From NCBI GenBank assembly GCA_030762175.1, contig CM060843.1, positions 25,177,001-25,241,000 of the forward strand: a stretch of DNA of 64,000 bases, in the 5' to 3' direction. The notes below the pieces were generated by a model. That model did no database searches. It was not told the origin of the DNA and was given only the letters and a program-made list of their open reading frames with translations. This DNA is from Metallyticus violacea. Its lineage: Eukaryota > Arthropoda > Insecta > Mantodea > Metallyticidae. A program made the translations under genes and the position numbers. Below are positions 1-11,145 of the stretch, in pieces; positions within the stretch are counted from its first letter, which is position 1; every line of letters starts with the position of its first letter.

Positions 1-394
1 ATTTCAATGTAGGTGTTTAGTTTCAAAGGTGCGACGAATTAGTATTTAAAATTAATAGAAGCAAAAACATCTTTAAACAGGAAAGGGGAGGGTAGGCGTA
101 CCAAAGAGTAAAGAAGTGTTTAATTACAGGCGCCTTGTGCAATCTACGAAAAGTAGGAAAGAAGGAAGCGTGACAAAAGAATAACTCTATAGCGATTTCT
201 CAACATAATAGACCACAATATTTCACTATTATTTCCTTTGTGTTCATACAACTTTTTCCTAGTTTTGAAACACTGTATATTTTTAAAATGTTTTTATTTA
301 CTCGCATTGGCCTTCTCGTGACGTCTGTGGATTCTGGACTGAATACTGTATGTAGGTGTAAGTCTGCAGTTATAAATGAAATGAATTAATGATG

Positions 395-545
395 ACGCAA
401 ATGAGCTCGGAGTCCTTGGCACCTTAAAGCTATCTGGCATTCACTTTCTCAGGGTAAGGGAAAACTCCGGAAAAAAAAAAAAAAAAAAAAAAAACTTACC
501 CAGACAGCTAGATCTTACCGGGATTCGAACTTCAGAATATCGCAA
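395..545 (-). mobile_element. Decayed tRNA-derived SINE (SINE-E), partial
   Basis: Read on the minus strand, a B-box-like GTTCGAATCCCGG (about 520-532) is followed by a poly-A/T run (about 470-494), then GGAGTTTTCCCT and a segment resembling GAATGCCAG. This order (B box, TTTTCC block, GAATGCC block) matches the body of the SINE-B and SINE-D copies in the window, but the tRNA-like A box is not clear. I infer an old, partial SINE. No target-site duplication was found. Confidence 0.4.
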
Positions 546-1083
546 ACGCTATATAACAAAATTATTTTTGTTTTGCGTAATAAAGGATTAAATTTTCATT
601 GCATTTATTACACGCGGTGTCCCAGAATCGCCGTGTAATTTTCCGAAATAGGCAACCCACATTATGCTGTAAGGAATGGGTAAAGCAGCAGCTAATTTAA
701 CACCTGTCAATACCTGACTACTAAAAACGAGCTACAGATATTTCGTATATATTTTCTGCGAAAATGGTTCTCTTTGTTTCACTGTCTTTCTTTGCATAAA
801 TATTTCACCTATATGAACCGATAAATGTTTAATACAGATGCACAAGCAAAAAAGGAAATTCAAATGTATCATAACTAAGCATCGATTGAATATTAGTTAT
901 GTAGTTTATTCGGCAGTGAAAATATTACAGAGTAACTTAAAAGTAAGGAAACATACTTCACACAACGTCCAATTTTGTCCATTTCTAACCCCTGCAAGAT
1001 GCAACCAATTAGCATGCGTGCCATGAAAGTACTTAAGATATAACTTGAAAAAATGAATGGCGATCCTGGGACAATATATACAC
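546..1083. other. AT-rich sequence, no gene seen
   Basis: Only short unrelated open frames are present. A stretch near 612-640 (CGCGGTGTCCCAGAATCGCC) resembles the terminal sequence of some DNA transposons, but I found no matching inverted partner. Confidence 0.5.
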
Positions 1084-1598
1084 AGGGTCTTCATTCCGTT
1101 ACGCAATCGGAAATTGATTTTGCGATGGAACGTTAGCGCATTACGCTCTCGCCACCTGTCGAGGGAATTCTTGTCGTGCAGTCGGAAATCATAGTGTGCA
1201 ATTTTTGCTTCTTTCGTTATTTATTAGTAGTAAACAGTGATTAGTATAGTATTAAACGCTGTGAGACATACCTGAATCCTTTTTAAAAGTATTTTGAACA
1301 TCCATCCTCCCAAATATTGTGGACTGCCTGCCGGATAATTTGTTTCAGATACAGCAGTAATTTATGGATGCAGATGCAGCAAATGAGTGGCTTTAGACGC
1401 ACTGCAGACTATCGTTAAATACCCCCGAGAAGAAGTTTTTAATCGATAGCCTATTTCATTAGTTTCTCCTTTTTTCATACACATACTTTCTACATAAATG
1501 CTAATGAAACAGTTGGCGTGATAAACACGATTGGAGCATGCTCAATCGCTTGCACCAAAAGAACTTAAAAGTTCACTGTATCGGGGAATCACACGTGC
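1084..1598 (-). mobile_element. Relic of a deleted IS630-like transposon (copy 1)
   Basis: This stretch aligns by eye to 52415-53060: CAATCGGAAATTG, then CTGAATCCTTTT, AAATATTGT, ACTGCCT, ACAGCAG, GATGCAGCA, TCGATAG, CTATTTCAT and finally AACAGTTG and ATAAACACGA occur in the same order in both. In copy 2 the minus strand encodes the C-terminal and N-terminal ends of an insect IS630-like transposase; here the reading frame is more decayed and about 200 bp of the N-terminal part is missing. A SINE-A insertion begins immediately to the right. The family name rests on copy 2. Confidence 0.5.
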
Positions 1599-2172
1599 AT
1601 TCCTGTTGACCTAGTGGTAACCATACTTGCCTTGTAGACCCAAGATCGCGGGTTCAATCCCGGCTAGGGTCGATTGGTTTTTCAGGTTTTTTAATCAGTT
1701 TTTAACGCCCGTTTTTACTACTGAGACGCCACCGGCAGTGGGCACTGATGATACATGAGATGAAATGGTAAATTGGGAAAGGATTTTTTTTAAGGAAGGA
1801 AGCGTTCCAGGCCTAAGTTTAGGTACCTCCCCGGCATTTGCCATTTATGAGGACTGAGGAAAACCTGGAATAAACGTCAATCATGGAGGACGGTCCTGGT
1901 AGGATTCGAACCTAGACCTCCCGCTCACGAGTCCGCACATTAACGACCTCGGTCACCCGTGCCGGGTTTTCCGAGAGTAAAACTCCTAAGTATGGTCCTT
2001 CGGATGGGAAGTAAAGCCGTGGGTTCCCAGTCGTAGATTTACAGCACGTAAAAGAACCTCAAGCCTGAAAAAAAGAAGCCTTTGAGCAAAGTTGATTGGC
2101 CGTTTCACGCGCTTAATTGAATGGGACGCTGATGACTTGAGATGTTAAAGAGCGTCCTTAAATTAAACAAAT
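1599..2172 (+). mobile_element. SINE-A copy 1, interrupted by a SINE-B
   Basis: A tRNA-like head (about 1601-1676) has an A-box-like TGACCTAGTGGTAACC and a B-box GGTTCAATCCCGG, followed by the first bases of the SINE-A body. The rest of the body resumes at about 1969 (AGAGTAAAACTCCTAAGTATGG) and runs through GAACCTCAAGCCTGAA to the 3' hairpin GGACGCT/AGCGTCC near 2126-2157 and an AAATTAAACAAATC tail. The intervening 280 bp is a SINE-B on the opposite strand. Together the two halves give a SINE of normal length (about 290 bp), so SINE-A was already here when SINE-B inserted. Confidence 0.8.
1684..1962 (-). mobile_element. SINE-B copy 1, nested inside SINE-A
   Basis: On the minus strand this reads GTGACCGAGGTCGTTAA (A box), GTTCGAATCCTACC (B box, altered), a TTTCCTCAGTCCTCATAAATGGCAAATGCCGGGGAGGT-type body in which I name only the GGCAAATGCCGGG block, then AGTAAAAACGGGCGTTAA at the 3' end. 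The head looks like a class II (Ser/Leu-type) tRNA. Flanks GGTTTTTC (about 1676-1683) and GGGTTTTCC (about 1963-1971) are a plausible imperfect target-site duplication lying in the T-rich part of SINE-A. Confidence 0.85.
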
Positions 2173-3590
2173 CAACTACTAGTGTACACAAACTCCAATT
2201 GCATGTCGAGTATAAGTAGTTTTAAACGTTCTACAATCTGAAAGTATCTGTTTATTATCCAAAATAATGTTCGCCATTTTATTTCAGCTAATAGAGATTT
2301 TGTCACATAAAATTGATGAACTATTCCTAGCAATAGAGCTAAAAATGTATCTAAATAACGGATCATTTTTAACAAATCGCTTTAAAAACCGAAGAGTTGG
2401 TAATTCAGTACTGAACCCCTGATATAAGCGATGCAGAATGAATCTTGGTACCTTATCAAATACTTAAACGAATATGAGCCGTAATGGGCTTGCAAACTTT
2501 TCGCAGCGGCATCTTTTATGCAGTTCAGTCCAAAGTTTGAAACTTCGCCTGTCTTAATACCGTAAGGGAGTTCAGTATGCGGTGAGCTGACGGAGAGTAG
2601 CTCCAGTCAGAAAAGGTCACTGTGACGATGACAAGAGCGGAAAGGTCGTGACATTTTGACCCGAATTGCGATCATGTGAGTCAAGCCGCTCTATGCATTA
2701 TTAACGCCCATATATTGCCAGAAGGAGAGAACAGCCGCAATTTACATCTACCGTACAATGTTCACATGCTGCTTTATGTTTCTATAAAACAAATCCGAGG
2801 TGTCATCGCCGTGAGGTCACGACCCACCTGTTAGAAAGCTCTAGTCGACTAACGATTTACCCCTCAGAGAAGGGGAATGAAATACTGTTGATCCTGTGGC
2901 CGATTAGCACATAATTCTTTTGGCTTGGTCATCGTAAGGGGTTGCACCCTTCCTCTTTCAGACTTCTTCAGGTTCACCTCTCTAGCATAGGTAGGTTGCA
3001 GGATTCGGATTTGCACCCCAGTTAGAATAAATGACTTCCCTCTCCCTTGTCTTTCTCTACATCTCCCTCCATTCTAATAACGTAGTTCAGGTAAATGAGT
3101 GCATCTACGTGTAACGTGAGAGGGAAACATTCATGTTCTGCTCTTTTGTTTTGTTACATTTGCATCCCAAGATCGACTGCTGTGGCTCTTCCAGAAAATC
3201 CTCCAGCGTCAGCTTCGTGCTGTAAATGATTCGATGTTGTTGTTAAGACTATTACGTTAAGTATCAGTTTGTCATTTTGAGTGACAATGCTGTGCTTGTG
3301 CAGTTTGCTGATTTGAAGAATCTGTGGGCTAAATAAGACAAAATGTCAACATTTAGAAAAAAAAAAAAATCTTTCGAAGTTGGCGGCCGTTACTTGTGAG
3401 CTAATGAGCTATAGCTCACTATTTTTTTAACTCAATATCTTTGTTTTTTCAAATAGTGTCAGTATAAACGAAACAGGCAAATATTCGAAACGCTCTCTTT
3501 AAATAGGAATCGGGCTTTTATAAAAATAAATATATTTTGCATATAGATAATAGAATGCAACTTAAATTTTAATTGCTAATTTGTTTATAT
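2173..3590. other. Non-repetitive stretch, no gene seen
   Basis: No frame above about 67 codons and no recognisable protein. The part at 2560-2900 is GC-richer and has several AGGTCA-like half sites (about 2616, 2642 and 2814). A short poly-A run lies at about 3358-3369. Confidence 0.5.
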
Positions 3591-3592
3591 AC

Positions 3593-4242
3593 AGGGTGGT
3601 GAAAACATATGCAGAAAATGCATGTGCAGAAAACTGTACAACAGAGCAGAAAGGCTAAGCATTTTCATAAGTCGCAGATAACAGGAGCGCTTGAAATCTG
3701 ACGTTATGAAACGTCTTCATTTGCCACTCTGTAACTCGCTGCATACATACTGTCTTAACTAACGAGTACTGATACATAATAAGAAACTAAATATTACATG
3801 TGCCTACTTAATTTATGTACCTTGGAGGCCACCGCGTTGGTCCACCGCGTCCGATCAATCTATCACCAAAATTTTCTGTTAAGATGATTCCGAGCTCAAG
3901 TGAAAAATGTGCAGGGTCTCTGCCATATTGGAAATATTAATTTCGCCTAATATTCAAGAAGAGCGTTTGGTATTACCGTACCATCCAGTGGGCTTCAAAA
4001 CACAAATGCTGCATTGAACATCAGACACACCTAGCGACAATGACTAGTGTTGTACAAGAGTGCATATTGTTTACGTCTGGCATGCCACAAACACGTTTCA
4101 CAATCTGAGACTCTAACATGAAGGATTTTATGTTCATGCATATTATGTTGTAAAAAATTTCTGTGACCCCATGTTCGTATCTTCAAAATGCTTAGTTTGG
4201 TGCTGCCTTTTTACTGTACAATTTTCTGCACTTGTTTTTCCG
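3593..4242. mobile_element. Non-autonomous element with inverted ends (MITE-like)
   Basis: The left end (CAGGGTGGTGAAAACATATG, then GTGCAGAAAACTGTACA and CTAAGCATTTT) is matched by the reverse complement of the right end (GTGCAGAAAATTGTACA at about 4215-4231, CTAAGCATTTT at about 4187-4197). TA dinucleotides border it (3591-3592, 4243-4244). The CAGGGTGGTG start is typical of Tc1/mariner-type ends. No transposase remnant was recognised in the 650 bp, so it is either a MITE or a heavily deleted copy. The outermost match is imperfect, so the exact ends are uncertain. Confidence 0.5.
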
Positions 4243-4446
4243 TACATATCAATGAAATTCTAATGCATATAAAATACATATATATGCAGTATTTATATAA
4301 ACACATTTTAAAGTTATTTACACATTTTTTTCTTTACTCTAACTTTTAAAATTCAAATCCAAAACCAATTTCAAATACTGTATATATTAATGGAAAAGAA
4401 ATATGAGTGTATTTCTTTAATGTTATCACATTGTTACCTTATATGC

Positions 4447-4450
<4 letters not shown>

Positions 4451-4492
<42 letters not shown>
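4451..4492. repeat. (TC)n microsatellite
   Basis: About 20 uninterrupted TC units. The serine/leucine run of the overlapping open frame is an artefact of this repeat. Confidence 0.95.
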
Positions 4493-4497
<5 letters not shown>

Positions 4498-4602
4498 CAA
4501 CTCCCTTCGAAAGGGGATCGCTTACCTAAGAAACGAAGCAATGCACGCCCTGAAATATTCTTCAGTCACTGGTATTGTCTTGATTGGTTGAGACCGTTTA
4601 TA

Positions 4603-5863
4603 CGAGGGTAGGTCAATAAGTTTCCGGCCTCGCCGATAAGGATTATCGCCCTCACAAAACTCTTATCTGGTGTCATAACTAATCTGTTAAATAAATAATT
4701 GCAGCTGTAGCTTCCGCTTGTTCAGATAGCTGCATAAAGAAGGGTATGTGTAGAAGATTGTGACATGTTCAAAATGGAGTATCCAGCTGTTATTAAGTTT
4801 ATCACAGAAGAAAAACTTACTTCAAATGAAATTAAACAGCGATTGGACGGTGTATATGGGGAAGCATCCCCTCATATTCTATCGTGAAAGAATGGGCCAG
4901 AACTTTTTCGAATGGGTCGAGAAAGCATTGAAGACCAAGAGCGTGCAGGTCGGCCCTGGGAGGTGCTCACTCCTGAAAATATCGCTTTTGTGGAAGGAGA
5001 AATTATGGAAGACCGCTGGCTCACAGTTACAGAAATAGCAGCAAGGTTGGATCTTTTTAAAACATCAGTCCTTCGTATTATTCATGAACATTTAAACATG
5101 AATAAGGTTAGTGCAAGATGGGTGCCTAGATTTCTTTCCTCAGTTCAAAAGCAGTAATGAGTCATCTGTTGTCAGACATTTTTGGAACTCTGCCGCGCCA
5201 ACGAGAGAGAAATTCTGCAAACCTTTGTCACAGGAAAGAGATGAAACTACGGTGCTCTACAATGATCCCTTGTCCAAAAGAGAATCCATATGGAGTGGCG
5301 CAAACCTGACGAAGCACCGCCTCTAAAGGCCAAGGGCACTCAGTCAACCAAGAAGATCATGGTCACAATCTTTTGGGACTGTGAAGGAATACTCTTCATT
5401 GACTTCAAAGAGAGGAACACCACAGTAAATGGGGAGCACTAAGTTGGTCTACTGCACAATCTGCGTGCTTCCATCAAAGAGAAAAGGCAAGGAAAGCTGA
5501 GTGGTGACATGCGCCTTCTTCACGACAACGCGCCTGTACACACAGCTCTTGTTACAAAGGAAGCCGTGAAGAAATGGGAGTTCAAGGAGATCGATCATCC
5601 ACCTTACAGTCCAGATCTAGCTCCCAGTGACTATTTCCTCTTCTCAAAAGTCAAGAAGGACCTTCGAGGAAGGAAATTTAAGTGTGACGAAGAAGTGATG
5701 GTGCAGACAAGTCTTCTATTTGGGGGGGAAGAGTGAAATGTCAATTCAAGGACATGAGAAATGTATTGCAATAAACTGTAACTATATTGAAACGTGAAAT
5801 ACAGTTTTTGTCTTTATCATAACTAGAAAACGGTTAAGCCGGAAATTTATGGACCTACCCTTG
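4603..5863 (+). mobile_element. Mariner transposon M1, full length but broken
   Basis: This is a 1261-bp element with both terminal inverted repeats: CGAGGGTAGGTCAATAAGTT at the left, and its imperfect complement ending in GGACCTACCCTTG at the right, flanked by TA duplications (4601-4602, 5864-5865). It belongs to the same family as M2 (28730-30292) and M6 (62181-63099), which share the subterminal block GATAATCCTTATCGGCGAGG (here in the other orientation). Length is normal for mariner (about 1.3 kb). The transposase frame is disrupted several times, so the element is not autonomous, although its ends are well kept. Confidence 0.9.
4774..5736 (+). pseudogene. Mariner transposase pseudogene of M1
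   Basis: Mariner transposases cut and paste the element at TA sites using a DD34D catalytic triad. The frame opens at 4774 with MEYPAVIKF and reaches a stop near 4886 after a frameshift. It resumes at about 4912-5157 with the helix-turn-helix part (VLTPENI, VTEIAARL, HEHLNMNKVSARWVPR). The first catalytic aspartate block is disturbed by a 4-base insertion near 5232 (VTG..DET). The last part (5509-5736) holds HDNAPVH with the second aspartate and SPDLAPSDYFLF with the third, exactly 34 residues apart. The C-terminal end after EEVM is frameshifted. At least three lesions are visible, so no full-length protein is expected. Confidence 0.85.
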
Positions 5864-5889
5864 TACAATAGCCTACATAAGGGAAGTAA

Positions 5890-6775
5890 TTGGTATTTAT
5901 AATGTCAAAAATGAAGTCAAGTGTTCGTTCTCGGTTACAGCAACATGTTCCGAATTTAATGGACTTTTTACAAGTGACAGAGAAATTTGTAATTGCGGAT
6001 TTTGCAACATTTAGTAGGAGTAAACACAGCATGGCAGCTTCACGTGCAGCCTCTAGACAAGTTTTTTTTTACGTGAAGCATCTTCCTCTTTGCTCATTTC
6101 CTTTTCTGAAAGTTCTGAATATTATGCAGATTTGCGCAAAGCACCTCTTACGTCTGATATTCCTTTATGTAAATTGAGAAGCCTAGAGATTACATAGTTC
6201 ATTAAAATGCATACATTGAAACCTAGAAGAATCCGTATTAAGAAAACTATGTCCCAGTATGGTACAAGAAACACTAGGAAAGATCAGAGTGGATGTGAAA
6301 GTAAAAATATATAGGTAAGCATGAACGACCGACTGTAGCGATAGGAAAGTGAGAAAAGTTGTGGTAGATGTGCTAGAAAAGAATGAATTGGCTTCTAAGG
6401 GCTGTTTTCTACTAGCATGCTAAAATCTCACTTGTTTAATGAATCTCTGCAGTTGTTACAGCCCAATGAGATCAAATTTTATAATGTTTTACTTTTACTT
6501 ACGGCAGCAGAAGGTCTTTCTGTAAGCTTCCCAAACATGATACAGGGCACAGTACATACTTTACGCAGAGTATGCGAAACGGACAAATTCATTTCAGACG
6601 GCAAAAAGTGTTCGTGGAAGCCTCAACAAGAATCGAAATCTTGCTTTTCCATTTAAATCCATAGTTACTCGTTGGGGGGGGGGGGGGGCATGGTTAATAG
6701 CTGGAGTGTATTATGCGGACAATTTTGAAACTTTTAAACCAGTGACAGATGAACTAAATAAGGATAAAGCTTGAA
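5890..6775 (+). pseudogene. hAT-like (CGGBP1-type) transposase relic
   Basis: Three fragments read in one direction. The N-terminal piece at 5905-6060 has SVRSRLQQHV. A middle piece lies at 6417-6656. A C-terminal piece at about 6648-6775 contains SIVTRWG, then a run of 15 G bases (6674-6688) where codons have been lost, then TWLIAGVYYADNFETFK and TDELNKDKA. The last motif resembles the RWGTWL...YYA.NF block of hAT-like proteins related to CGG-repeat-binding protein 1, which carry an N-terminal zinc-finger-like region. Terminal repeats were not identified. The assignment rests mainly on this one block; stops and the G run make it a pseudogene. Confidence 0.4.
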
Positions 6776-6829
6776 ATTCTTTTAAAAAGTTCATTTTCAA
6801 ATTAATTATATTACATATCTACAAATTTG

Positions 6830-7990
6830 AGTTTTTGTGTCAGTCTTTAAACGAACTAGAAGCATCAAGCAACTTGTTGATTAATATAATTAACGATAAT
6901 TGTTTAATTTAATAACAAAATAGTAATAAATGTTCTCGGTTTGTATTCAATCATGCCATACCGTTAATTATGCAGTCATGTAGGAGAATACAGGTAGAAA
7001 AATCTAATTTCGTGATACGCGCACTCAAAATTTAATCTCGCGAAATTCCTAAGCTGTCCTTACTGTATACTTTTTATTTGATTCCACATTATGCAAAATT
7101 GGTGACGTAAACGACTCGGTCAACACAAAGTGAAATAGTACCCAACATATTCTTGATTTCTGCCGCATGCGCTATGGATATTTTCTTCTTTAACATTAAT
7201 GCAAAAAATTGTATAGCATCCCTCCGCTGGTACCTGCATATTGAATAAAATATAGAAAACGCGCTAAGAAAGGCACCCTAAATGCGGTCAGGAAAGGGAG
7301 AAGAGTTATGCCAAAAGGTACATTTATTGTAATCATCAAACGTACAATATTCAACATGAGTGCACTGAATTTAATATCAAAGTACTTGCCTGCCTTTTAA
7401 ATATATAAAAGAAATTCAATAGCAGCACATTATTATACCACATGCTTCCCTTCAAAGAAAACTCATGGCAAAACAATGAAATGTGACAAAGCATTAATAT
7501 CAAACGTGCTTGCTATGCTAATACAAATATTTAAACCGAAAAATTCTATAAGTATGATAAAGAAAATCCCTGAAATTAAAGAGAATTTCTATGAATAATA
7601 CGTAACTTACACAAATGTTTTGCTCGTTGAACGAGGCGTGGGGAAGGAGCAATGATCCTGCAAAGCTTTAATAGTTGACCGCAAATGTCTACACCCCTCG
7701 AAGTCGCTACTCCTTCTCACTCTGTAGTCACAGGAATGCTCATAATAAGGGTCTAACGTCATTATACTGGACACTTTCACATTAGTCTCGACCAATCAAA
7801 AGAAGGGACACAGAAAGTTGGTTAGAGTATGGATAAAAGGTGGAAGGAAAGGAACATAGTAATAGATACGTCCTTGCAAAAACAGCACCGTTTTAAAGTC
7901 TCAATACACAGTAATATACATTATGTTTATTACGCTTTCAAAATCCGAATTTTCAGACCTATGGTAGCACTTAGTACCTTTACAGGTGTG
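6830..7990. other. AT-rich sequence, no gene seen
   Basis: Frames at 7607-7795 (minus) and 7829-8014 (plus) are short, unrecognised and lack any supporting context. The second runs into a SINE. Confidence 0.5.
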
Positions 7991-8002
7991 AACCTTAGGT
8001 CT

Positions 8003-8291
8003 TGTTGTTGTTGATTTGTTTTATTTACGGACGCTCTGTAACATCTCAGGTCATAAGCGTCCCATTCAATTCAGGGCGTGAAATATTGCTCAGAGGCCTC
8101 TTCTTTCAGGTTTGAGGTTCTTTTTCGTGCCGTAAATGTACGACACGGGACCCGCGGTTTTACTTCGCTTCCGAAGGAAGCCGTACTTAGGATTTTTCGC
8201 CCGAAAAAATCCATCGATCCTGGACGGGTTTGAACCCGCGATCTTGGGTTTAGAAGGCAAGTATGGTTACCACTACATCACCAGGACCGAC
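8003..8291 (-). mobile_element. SINE-A copy 2, full length with 11-bp TSD
   Basis: On the minus strand it starts GTCGGTCCTGGTG, with A box GTAGTGGTAACC and B box GGGTTCAAACCCG. It continues through CCGAAAAAATC, the GAACCTCAAACCTGAAAG body and a slightly damaged 3' hairpin, to a tail AAATCAACAACAACA. It is bounded by perfect 11-bp direct repeats ACCTTAGGTCT at 7992-8002 and 8292-8302, the target-site duplication. This copy fixes the true 5' and 3' ends of the family. Confidence 0.93.
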
Positions 8292-8302
8292 ACCTTAGGT
8301 CT

Positions 8303-9511
8303 AATATCACGTACACTTTATATGCTTTTTAAGTTTTATAATTGAGCTATTGATTCATTTCTGTCTTCTGTTCGTCTCGCATGAGTAGCAAATAAAATTT
8401 TGCCACAGCGAAATAAAAAAAAAGTACAATATTTACCACATTGATTATGGCTTTGTTCTTGTTGCCTTGAATAAATGAGAGGAAAAAAAAAACGCAAGAT
8501 GAAAGCATCGAAACATTAACAATGTGCTTCGTTTTATGAATGCAAAAAAACTACCTGCTGAAATGTATCACAGAATTGTTGCAATAAGCAGAATATTTTA
8601 AAACCACTTTCGGGGGTTTCGTAATTTTTTTTTTTTTCTGTGTAATGCATAAATCAACAAAACTTTTGCTCCATATCGACCGCCATTCAGTAGTTACGCC
8701 TCTGGCAGTCAGGTGTCATTGTTCACAGAGTGGTGGCTAACGGTAAACAGAATCAAAGTTGGTCCTTTACAATTGTCCATATGAAATATGGGAAGGAACC
8801 ATCGCAGATGAAAAGCACAATTTGTGAAGACCAAGTGCTTGAGTAATATAAAGGGACCGTGTTAGATGATTCTGTCTAAGCCCCCTCGTTCACGTCATGG
8901 ATGAAGATTTTGTCCCTTTCTACTTGCAACTATTCCAGATCTGCAAGGGCATATCTCAGCCGCCTTTCTAAACACCAACGTTGATATGTGGGAAGATGTG
9001 GGCCATCGTGTAGATATCCGTAGAGTGACAAAAGACACTTTACTGAGCATTTAATATAATTATCAACGATTCATGGTTTAAGCCTCGTTCTCATTTACTG
9101 CGTGATCAAATTTGTTCAACTTTACCGCGATTCATTTGCATAGCGTCACTATTGCGGAGCGAGTTTCAATCATACAATAAGTTGTTTTGTTGATGTAGTT
9201 TTAAGAATTCGCTGTGGTAGGCGGGAATGCGCCTCGAAGAGAGAGATAGAGAATACTATTTCCAGATCATAGTTATAAGTCAGTTTGTTTACAAAATAGG
9301 TTATGCTTTTAACCACTAGCTAGATTGTACTCTCATAGCCGATGCTCTTCAAGGAAAGGTTCGTGAACTGGCAATTACATCATCCACTCAAACTGACACA
9401 CAGTAAAGTCAGAATAGATTTGTTAAAAAGTTGTAGCAAAGGCTTCCATGTTCTACCAACACTCCTCTTAATGTTTGTAATTTAATTTTTATGTGCACTT
9501 TTTATTCTAAC
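8303..9511. other. No gene or recognised repeat
   Basis: AT-rich sequence with poly-A/T runs (8483-8492, 8627-8638). A somewhat GC-richer segment at 8690-9000 shows only short interrupted frames that I could not assign. Confidence 0.45.
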
Positions 9512-9523
9512 AAAATGTGTTCC

Positions 9524-9811
9524 GTCGGTCCTGGTGGTGTAATGGTTACCATATTCGCCTCCTACACCCAAGATCGCGGCTTCGAACCCGGCCAGGACCG
9601 ATGGATTTTTTCGGGCGTAAAAATCCTAAGTATGGCTTCCTTCGGAAGGGAAGTAAAGCCGTGGGTCCCGTGCCGTACATTTACGGCACGAAAAAGAACC
9701 TCAAGCCTGAAAAAGAGGCCTCTGAGCAAAATTTGTCGGCTGTTTCACGCCCTGAATTGAATGGGATGCTGATGACCTGATGTCAAAGAGCGTCCATAAA
9801 TAATTTAAAAA
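9524..9811 (+). mobile_element. SINE-A copy 3, full length with 12-bp TSD
   Basis: It begins GTCGGTCCTGGTGGTGTAAT. The tRNA-like head has a 7-bp acceptor-like stem (GTCCTGG pairing with CCAGGAC at about 9591-9597), B box GGCTTCGAACCCGG, and the body with CCTAAGTATGGCTTCC and CGTACATTTACGGCACG. The 3' hairpin is damaged. Direct repeats AAAATGTGTTCC (9512-9523) and AAAATGGGTTCC (9812-9823) differ at one base and mark the insertion. The two overlapping open frames here are accidental. Confidence 0.93.
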
Positions 9812-9894
9812 AAAATGGGTTCCAGCTATTTCTATATAATTCTACTTTATTTATTAATTTAAATATATTTCATTCTTTCATAATATACTTTTTT

Positions 9895-10022
9895 TTTCAA
9901 TCTAATAGTGTATTCTGCTAAATGCTAAGAAGTTTATTTTGGCTACTTCCAAAAAAAGTTTCCTCTCTCTCCCTGTTAAAGTGCAAAATTCACATCCATA
10001 CAACAGTATAGGAACAGCCATG
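9895..10022 (-). pseudogene. LINE ORF2 C-terminal relic
   Basis: The minus strand reads VPILLYGCEFCTLTGRERK followed by LEVAKINFLAF. This matches the LYG.E.W.L......L...E..F block found downstream of the reverse-transcriptase domain in many insect non-LTR elements. Nothing upstream is recognisable, so it is a small 3' fragment. The family cannot be named from this. Confidence 0.45.
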
Positions 10023-10045
10023 TCATTATAATATTCCAATTTAGT

Positions 10046-11140
10046 TTCTCTTTTAATGTATTGCTCATATAATTAAAACTATGAAGCTTTTATAGCCCAC
10101 TTCATTTTTAAAATAGAAGATATTGCAACCAAGGTAGTTAAAACAGTTAACTTGTCATTTATAATTCATATAAAAAGTGCGAGAGTTTTGCTATACGAAT
10201 CAAGATTCGAATTTTATCTCAATTTTACTATTAGTTGTAAGTGTTTGAAAACTAGACAAAATGTGAATAGCTAATTCTGGGGCTTTAAAAAGTAACTCAT
10301 ACTTTCAATCAAAATCAAATGCGATATTTTTTGAGAAAACGCTCAAACAAGGAACTCTTATTATTCTGAGTTTTTATAGAACATTTTTACGACCAATGCT
10401 GTGATATTTTATACTATTTGAAAGGGTGTTCATGAATTATATTCATAGAATAATTTAAATAAATCAGACATTTCTCTGAATTTGTTCACTTTAAAACAGG
10501 ACCCATCACGCCACACAATTTTTGTGCAAATTAAAGTTAATTACTTCCACATACATGTTTTACAACTCAATTAACAGTGTTTACTAACTTTTAAACAAAT
10601 AAAACGATTTTTTTGAGAATCAAACTACTTTATCTGAGTTTAAACCGTAAATTTATACTGAATTAGATGTTCCGAATATTTCCCATTTACAATCTGGCTA
10701 TGGGTTTAGCGCAGCGTTAATTCCTTTTGTGCATTAGTATTGTTTTTTTTTTTTTTTTTTTTTTTGTCCACACTTCTGCTGAACACATTGACTGTAACCA
10801 TATTCTGTCATTATCAAAACCGCAATGCCCTCATTTGGTTTGAATAATAGAGTTGCCTTCGTAACACAAGAACAAATTACAGTGATTAGGAAATTATTTC
10901 CTGCTTTGGTAATAGGCGCAGTAAAATGTTGCATAACAATATAGATAATGTGAAAAAGACAAATAAAACTACACGATGCTCTTTAAAAACTATCTCGCAA
11001 TTTTCGTATGTAAAATTCTTTCAAAATACCAGTTGAATGCCCTAACGTTTTGTTAAAACAAACAGACATTAACGCCTCACTCAGTTTTAACCCATATTAT
11101 GCGTTACTCGTGAAAATTCCTGTATGGAGAGAATTCATTG
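10046..11140. other. AT-rich sequence, no gene seen
   Basis: Contains a T run at about 10741-10765. The 66-codon minus-strand frame at 10734-10934 ends in lysines encoded by that T run and is not supported. Confidence 0.5.
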
Positions 11141-11145
11141 TGTTG

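Noticed and set aside
9491..9780. Two overlapping 87-89-codon frames as genes
   Set aside because: Both are translations of SINE-A copy 3.
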